45,768 bases of DNA, taken from the IMG/VR virus record IMGVR_UViG_3300018426_000042, positions 1 through 45,768 of that record; one strand, written 5' to 3'. The translations under genes were made by a program, and so were the position numbers. The DNA comes from a virus. The notes beneath the pieces are model-generated. The model did no database searches, was not told where the DNA came from, and worked only from the letters and a program-made list of their open reading frames with translations. This document shows, in pieces, positions 18,101 to 27,100 of the stretch; position 1 is the first letter of the stretch, and every line of letters begins with the position of its first letter.

Positions 18101-21100
18101 AAAGTATTACTGGATCTGTAAACTGACCTTGAGCATTTTCTTTATAAACTAATACCCTGCCTTGATCAATATTTTTACTATCATTAAAAGGTTCACTTAT
18201 TGCAAGGAACTTGCCGTCGTCGCTAATAGCAATGTCATGATAGATACCGTCTTTACTGCTTGTATCTTCTATTATTTGCTTAAACATATACTTGTTACCG
18301 TCTAATTTGTATATGCCTATCGAAGTAATAGTGTCGCTCACTGTAAAGTCAGTAATATAAAATCCTTCTCCGTATTCGTCTAGTGCAAGATATTCCCAAG
18401 TACTATCCGGAGTATCTACATTAAGAGTCGGATCAATACCACCGGCGTCATCGTTGAAATAATTGTTTGCAATTCTAAATTCTTTATCGTTTAATATGCT
18501 GTGTACATAATATGTAACACCTTCAGAAAGCCCAACTTGTGCTGCTGCTCCTGCACTATCAATAGCAGCAGGTATTCTAATGCGTATCGGCATACCTATT
18601 GACATCCACGCTGTGCTCGAATCATCGCTAAGAACAATTGTGTCGTTGTCAGTATCAATTGCTTTTACTTTAACTTCAACTTTATGCTCGTTTAGTACAA
18701 CAAGCGTTTTACCATCTTTGCTTACATCAAAGTTTTTAGCAAATTGTGTAAGCGGCCATTTAGGACTAAACACAAATTCATTTTCATACAGTGTGCCACT
18801 ATTGTTTGGAAGGTATCCTAAATAATCTTCACCACTTGTAACTACTTCCCAATCTCTAGAGTTAAACGGTTGTGTTCCGTCAACTCTTGTTATTGCTTTA
18901 TATAGTTTAAGAGTACTATCATCGTCAGGGTCAGCATATTTTACAATTTCTCCCGGTGAATAATCTAAGAACGGATCATTAGCAAACAATCCTTTGTAGT
19001 CACCGTCTTTACCGTAACGCCAACTTATTCTATTCCAATAAGTTGTATTAGCAACATCAATCGGTATCTCTTCTTGTGGAACAAATCTACGTGCTTCGTA
19101 ATACTCGCCATTATTTTCAACTATTGTACCTGCTTCGAATTCGTTTATAGGTCCCCATTCTCCGAAGAAATTTTCTAATTTATCTTTGGGAACACCGTGT
19201 TTAATAATTTCAAGTTGTCCAGTGTCGCCTGTAGAACTTACAAATAAAGTATAATCTAAGCCGTCTTGGACCATTTTAATTTTGGTTCCGTATTCTTTAT
19301 TAGTTGCAGCACGTTCACTAACAAAACTGTTTACATATGAATAGCCGCTTCTGCCGTTTGACTTGAAAATACTTATAACACCTTCGTTGTCGTACTTAAC
19401 ATCACCGAAATCGTCTACAGTTACTGAATATACTTGTGTATAGTCTCTGTTATAATAATCAGGATAGTTAGCCGGAACATCAGCACCTAGTTTAAGCTCT
19501 TCGTCATAGAACCAATATTCTTCATCGACAATTTTACTGTATTGCCAGCTAGGTAATAATTGTGCGCCTCTACGCAAAGGCAAGTTTCCGTCTGCGTTTC
19601 TAAAAATTAATAATCCACCAATAAGGTCAGTTCCTAGTGCAATATCCTGCTCAACACTAGAAATCCGTCCCATGACCCTTGCAGGCTCTCCAGGAAATAG
19701 TACAGGATCTGGTTCTCTTCTGATTTCATATCTTGCAATGTTGTTTAACTGCGACCAATCACCTTCTATATTTCTAAGGAATACCCTTACAGAAAATCCG
19801 TCTCTTTGATACCTAACTACTTCTGCTCTACTAGTTGTTCTTTTAATTAAACTTAGGCCGCCGAATTCATCAAACGGTGTTTGTATGTCTGTAATTATTG
19901 ATCCAACTAGTGGTTCATACGGATCATCGCCAATAAACTCTGTAAATTCAAAATCTATATATCCGTCCCATATTTCAACAACTTCGTGTTTTTTGTTAAG
20001 TTGTTCAAATGTAAATCCAGCAGCATCTGTGTCAATAACATAATCATTTAAATCATATAAATTTAATCTTACTTCAATATTATCTCCGGTAACTGGATCT
20101 AAAAGAACATTTCCGTTTTCATCAGTAATTTTACTTTGGTATTCCTTGCTCATCCTAACAGCAAATAAATCTGTTGAAAATTCTTGTTTAACAGGTAAGT
20201 TACCGTTGTCGCCCCAATAAGTTAAATTGAGTATTTGACCTGCTTGATCTTGCTGTCCTGTATAAGATCCTATTGTACTGATTAGGTTTTGTAAGTTAAA
20301 ATATTCATTAATCTGTCTGTTGTCTGAAGCAATTTTAATATCATTGTAAATCACACCAGTACCTGTATCAAGCCATGTAGAACCATTCAAGTACGTTAAA
20401 GGAACTGTTTTTTCATTATCAGAATAAACATTAAAATACCAGAAGCCGCCTAGCCCGTCAATTATATTATCAGCAAGTATTTGATAAATGCCCATTGAAT
20501 CTCTATCATTTACATAAGCAGTACCGGTATTATCAAAAACACCGTTAACCCGTGTCAAATACATTACACAACTGTCGTCTTGTATACCAATATAATATAG
20601 TTGTCCGCTACCGGTAGGTGTTGTAATGAAATCGCCGACTTGCGGTGTATTAATAAATGTATCTACGTATAATACTAAGTCAATTTTTTCAACAATTGTA
20701 TGTGTATCTGTAATTACATCATACGTTAAGGCACCGCTGTCGCCATCCCAAGGAAAATATGCATTTAGTGTAGGGTTACTGTTAGAATATCTATTCCAAG
20801 TAACACCTACTTGGTCTCCAGGTTCGGTAGCAAGATATGCTTCAAACGGGGCTCTTAATAAAAAGTGGTCCGTTGGCTTTCCTGGAAGTCCAGGATTACC
20901 TGTTAATAATAGTGTTATTAGTGTGCTATCTGCATCAGGGGCACTTGCAATATCTTTATAACTGTTAAATGTATTGTATGTTGTTGCAGCAGATGCTGGA
21001 ATAATTTCCCTATTAGCTTTGTATAGACTTTCTCTAAAATTGATAATATCATTCTTACCGTAATTTACAAAAGGATCAAAATCTCCTTTGTACCTTGTTT

Positions 21101-24100
21101 TAATTTCTTCTGCATTTGGAACGCCAACTGCTAGATATAGCCCGTCTGGAGATACTGCAACACTTTTACCAAAGTTTATAGCTCTTTGACTCACTGCAAC
21201 ATCAACTGGCTCTGTGCCAGCGCCAAGACTAGTTTCAACACCGCCATTTATTTTTATAAGATCCCCGTTGCCGGTTGTAAAGACACCAAACACATCACCT
21301 AATTTTATTTCGGTGCCAGCATTGACTTGTTCTACTACTGTACCTATCGCACTACCTTGTTTAATTTGTTCATCTACTGCAAGATTCACAGGAACTCCAA
21401 GAGTTAACGTAACGTCAGTAATTCTAATATCATCTGGTGGAACTAACGACTGTCCTAGTACTAAGTTATTAGTTTCAATACTACGTTTGTAAAGATGTAC
21501 TTTACCGTCATTGTCATCAGGCGCTGCTGCTGCAAAATTTCTATTGTCATCACTTACAGCAATCGAAGTTCCGTACTTTTCATAGTTTTCTGAAATCGGT
21601 GTTGGGTTAAACAATACCTGTTGCTCGAAATAGTTTTGCGAGTTTTGTATTACACTCCAACTTTCACCTAGTTTATCAATCCATATTTTTTGATTCGGTG
21701 ATTTGTAAGTTTCGATTAGTGTGTTTAATTCTTGTGTGTTTGAAACCCTTACACTTCTAAACTTTGCAACTAATAGATTAACTTCTTCTTCTGTTGGTGT
21801 AATTTCTAAACCTTCAGGCAATTCTAAAACAATATCTTTTGCATCTATTTCTGCTACATAGCAGAAATAATCTAATCCAATTGCTCCTGCATTGTAAACA
21901 CCTACTACATCTCCTACTTCTAGGTCGTTACTTACGTATTTAGAAAGTGTTACTCTAGCAAAAGGTGAAGAACTTGCTTCAATAGCGTCCGCACCTTCGT
22001 CTTCAACAACTATACTTAAAGCATTATACGGTGTATCAACTAATTGATAAACATTCCATGATTGATTGTCGTCTGTTACCCAAACATAATCACCTATAAT
22101 AACTTGATCTGTTGTAACGTCAAGAAACTCGTCTTTGTCTTGAATACGATACTTGATATCCTCAACTCTTACATATCCTGCAGATTTAATAAATTCTTTT
22201 ACATCTGCAACTTTTGGAAAGATTTTTGACTGGTAATCATCTGCTTTAGAATATACTTCGTAAGGTTGTATTTCAATAACGTTATCAATGCGAGATGCAT
22301 CTTTAATATCTACTAGTTCAATAGGTTGTGGATTAATTCTAAACTTTTCTTCGTCTAGTATAAAATCAACGTCTTTATATTTGTCAGTAGCACCGTACTG
22401 TCCTAGCTCAATTGCCCATTCTTCAAAAAACTCTAAACTATCTTTGTCAGCACTATTAAGTGCATCAAACAGTTTAGTTAAACTATTCAATGTACCTTTA
22501 TCAGCAATCATACCTTGATAAAATTTAAATTGGCTTACATCATCATTGACAATATTTGCAAGATAATTCCTCGGTTGATAACCGATCAAGTGTTGTGCTA
22601 ATTTTTGTTGTCCTATATCAAAATTATCACTATCTAAATCATAAAAATCTGCAAACTGATTAATTTTATAATCAAAGTTGACCATTAGTTGTGATTCGGG
22701 TTTTTCAGCAAGACGCTGCCAAACATTATTGTTAAATGTTTCTTCGCCTGGAATATTATATAATGCTACATAATAAAATTCTTTATGCTTGACAAGGTCG
22801 CCAATTGTATAATCTTTATAGGGTTCCCATACGGTAATGTCAATATCATCATATACAAATCCTGGAATATCTAATCCACCAGTCCAATTATCAGATCTAT
22901 AACCTAAAACTTTTATGCGCTCTTGTCTGTATCCGGTCGATGGTTGGTAAATCACATCACCAAATTGGGTTTGATTATCTAATAAACATACGTGTTCTTT
23001 TTGTACTAATGGCAACTGTGCTTGATATATACCCTGATCTGTATTTTTTAGAACTAGACCAAAACTATTTTGCTGTCTAATTGTATGATCAAATGATTTA
23101 TCAATCTGTCTTGCATCTGCATCTAATATACTATACGAATAGAAGTTATCAAACAAGTTGTCTACAACTGCATAATCAGTTCTAAATTGTAAAACATTTG
23201 CAGCAGGGCTTAAACTAATTGCTGTGCCAGCTGCCCAATTTTGTGTAGTCCAGAATAAAAATTCTTTACAAGCGTATTTCCAATCGTCTAAATCTGTAGT
23301 TGTGTTATTATAAGTGTCAAATACAAAACCTTGGTCTTCAAGGTACTGACCGTATCCTAACAAAAAGTCAACTACTTCTTGACTGGTTCTAAGTTGTGTA
23401 CCGTAGTTTATACGTTTTTCAACCTTTCTAAAGGTTTTTCTTATAATTGCTCTTCTACCACCTGTAGTAGGTAGCTCTGGTAATTTAGCAAGATTTTCTA
23501 ATGTAAAAACTGCACCACTTGTAAATGCAGATGTTGTTCTATAATATATTCCTGCATTTTCAATAACAACACCTTGTAAAAATCTTGTATCAGGTGACCA
23601 AGTTTGGAATGTTTCGCTAACACCTCCTACAATAATTACATTGTCCGAATTGCTTTCAATATATTGGTAATAAGGAAAATAAGGGTTTTCAAATGCATAA
23701 CCTCTTACACGGTATCCGCCTGTAACCTTTTCAACTGTTACAGCACTATAAATTTGATTAGCTACCGGAGAACTTGTATTAAAGAATATTTTATAATTTT
23801 CTTCAGGTACAAAAACATTACCTTGATTATAAGGAGTTCTGCTGTCTAATAACAATTTAAATTTACTTTTATCACTAAATCCGCCAATCTTAAAACCCAT
23901 TTGATTTGTAAGTGTTGTAAGTTGGTTTTTATATTCTGAATATACAGAATCTACATTAGCACTAATATAGTTAAAAACATAATTAACCAAGCCGCTTGTA
24001 ATTTTTCTTTCTGCACGATTATAACTATTTGCAAATGTGAGCTTATTTAATTCAATAAATTTACCAGTATCTTTATATACTTTTTGACCGGCTATATTTT

Positions 24101-27100
24101 TTACAATTCTAGAAAGATCAAATGCTTTACCAAATATTTCATTTGGCTTTGTAAGTATCAAAGCTCTAATAATTGCAAAAGGATATTCGCTACTTCTTCT
24201 CCATGCGCTTTCAGTTGGTGAAACGTCTCCAAATGCAAATTTATTTCTAGTGTTTCTTGCAATATAATTTTTTGCATAGTTAGAAGATAGTGGAGATCTA
24301 ATTTTTCCATTTTTATCAACTGGAATATTTTTTAATAAATTAGGTCTTGCATATCGCCAATCTCTTCGAGTGTTGCCTGGTTCTTTAATTAACCCTTCGC
24401 TTAAATCTTCCCACAATATTAAATTATCTAAAGTGTAAGGTGCTTTACCGTATGTGCTATCCCACCAGTCTGGTTTAATTGTTATACCTAACATTTCCCA
24501 AGGATGTGAATGAGGGCGATCGGTGTCGTATGCTTTTCTATATACACCACGCCAAAATCCTGGAAGTAAGTTACCTTCAGGATCGTTCATCTGGGAGTAG
24601 TTAAATGTTAACTGGTTGTCTCTGCTATAAAATTCGTTTTCTGTATAATCAGAATCTACCAATTGCTGCCATTCAACAAAGTCACTTAAAAGTGCATTAT
24701 TAAGACTTTCTAGTTGGATACCTGTATCTCTATAAGTACCTGGTAGATAATCAGTAAGATCAAAAATTTCTTTGTTATAGCCAAGTTTAATATTATTAAA
24801 AATTCTACGTTCTAGTTCTAATAATAATTGATCTCGAAAATCATCAAATGCTACAACAATAGATCCGTCATGACCTTGAATTACTTTAGTAGGTTCTAAA
24901 TAAGTGTCGTCTACAAATATCTCTGGTTTGTATACCGGATACAACCCTAGTTTTGTAGGAGTAGGAGGAATATATGCACCGTCAGTTGACTCCCACTCAA
25001 TAACTTCAATTGTGTCGCCGATTCTTTGTCCTGCATCTACTAATACAAATCCATTTTCGTCAAATGTATAATCTTCAGTTATTAAAAGCAAATTTCCGTT
25101 TAAATAAACTTGAACTGATTTGTTTGTTAACTCTTTCGGATCAAAAGGTTGTGTTAAAGCATAATAAGGATTTCTAGGATCTAAAACTTCAAAAGTTAAG
25201 ACATTGTTTGCACCAATAGGAACCATATCACTAAAGTAATAAGGCATAGAAGGTGTTTTGTCTTTGTTTAATTCTGAAAGAATTTTATTTACATGTTCTC
25301 TTATTGGTCCATCATATCCCAATGTTTCAGCAATTTGTAAAAATTGTCTTTTGAATTTTGCATAATCATTTTTTGAGTTTTTAATTGCATTGATAACATT
25401 AAACTCTTTACTTGTTAAATGATATCCTGCAAGATTCATTGGAGCAGTATGCTTAACAAATCTTTTTCCAAATTTGTTAATATTTTTAATATCTCTTAAA
25501 TTACTAGGACCAGGATATCCGCCAACAAAAGGTATAATGTCTTCGATCATAGAGTCAACATGATCAATGACTTCGCCTAAAGTAAACTGTGTAATATCTT
25601 GGTTCTTTGGGTTTCTTTCTAGGTTGTAAGGAAATTCATAATAGCCGTTATCATTTTTTGTAGTTTTAGTTTTAATTCTTAATTCAACTACATCATCTTC
25701 TGCCAACTCATTATAAAATCTTACAAACAACCGAGAATTAAATCTATCTAGTTCGTAGTCTACTAAATCGAATTTTAATTTTTTATTAACATAAACTGCT
25801 ACTCTTAAATCTTGTATGTTTGCAGCATTATCAACAACATCAACTTCAAAATTATTTGACTGACCAATTGTACTAATATATTGTCTAATAATTTTTTGTT
25901 GCATTTTAACAGGCTCATTAGTCCAACTGTTTTCATAAACATAAGATCTATTTGCATTATATTTTTTCAAAAATGCAGTATCAGTAGAAACTGTATAAAA
26001 TCCTTCTTCATCTTGATACACAAAACTGTCTGTTAATAGATTAAAGTCAAATACTATATCTCCTGAATTTTCAATTGATTGATAAGTTAACGAAAATCCT
26101 AGTTCATTATCGACTGTTCCGTCTCCTCTAGCATAACTGAATAATTTTGTGCCAGTAAAGTTATTTGCTTCGTAGACTAATTGATCTCCAAAGCTGTTGC
26201 CTTTACTATCAAACAAATCAAATTTTGGTTCTATATTTGTACTTGTTTTTTCTTGAGACTTTTTCCATTCAGTTCCAGTATAATGAAATAAAGTACCGGC
26301 ATACTTGTCACCTTTTGTAATAAGAACGGTTTCTAATTCTTGTGGTAAAGTATCAACTGCTTCTTGGAGTGTTAGCTGTCTTCTGTTTCCTACTGTGATA
26401 TATTTTACTTCATATATTTTACCATTAACTAGTATGTCCTTGTCTGCTGTAAACAAAACTCGCATACCATCTGCAAGGGCAATACCGTCTACATTATAAC
26501 CGAGCTGACCTTCAATTGTTGAAAATACATCTTCTGTATAATCATCTATTAAATCAATATCGTTTTTTGCAAATACACCATTGTTAAAAAGTTTTAGTCC
26601 GGCTTCAAATTCAATAATAGGTCTTTTAGCTCTTGCACTTTGGTCTACATTACTAACTTGGCCATTGACTTCTGCTGCATACTGTATTACATCCTTATGG
26701 AACCATCTATTATATCTTGCCCAAGGGTTTTTATCAGGGCTTGCTCTATTAATAACAATATAATCTTTTTCACCTGCATAACTACTTTGATTTGCAAAAG
26801 GCAATCTATCAAAACCTTCACTATCAAACAGCACAGGCTGGTCGGTAGAGTACGCAGAAGGAAGAATTAAGTCTCGGTCTCTAACTAACTTAATCTCATC
26901 GCCTACACCTTCGACATAGTAAGAACCTTCTGCATATTTTTCAGGAGTTACTTTTCCAGAAAACTGTACTTTAAGTCCATTAGTAAATTTTATACCATTT
27001 GAACTTGTGTATTCTTTTTTCCCTAAAATTTCTGCTTCAACATTGATTGCTGTGTTTTCTTCAATGTCGTATATTCTTATTTGACCACTGGTTTGTAAAT

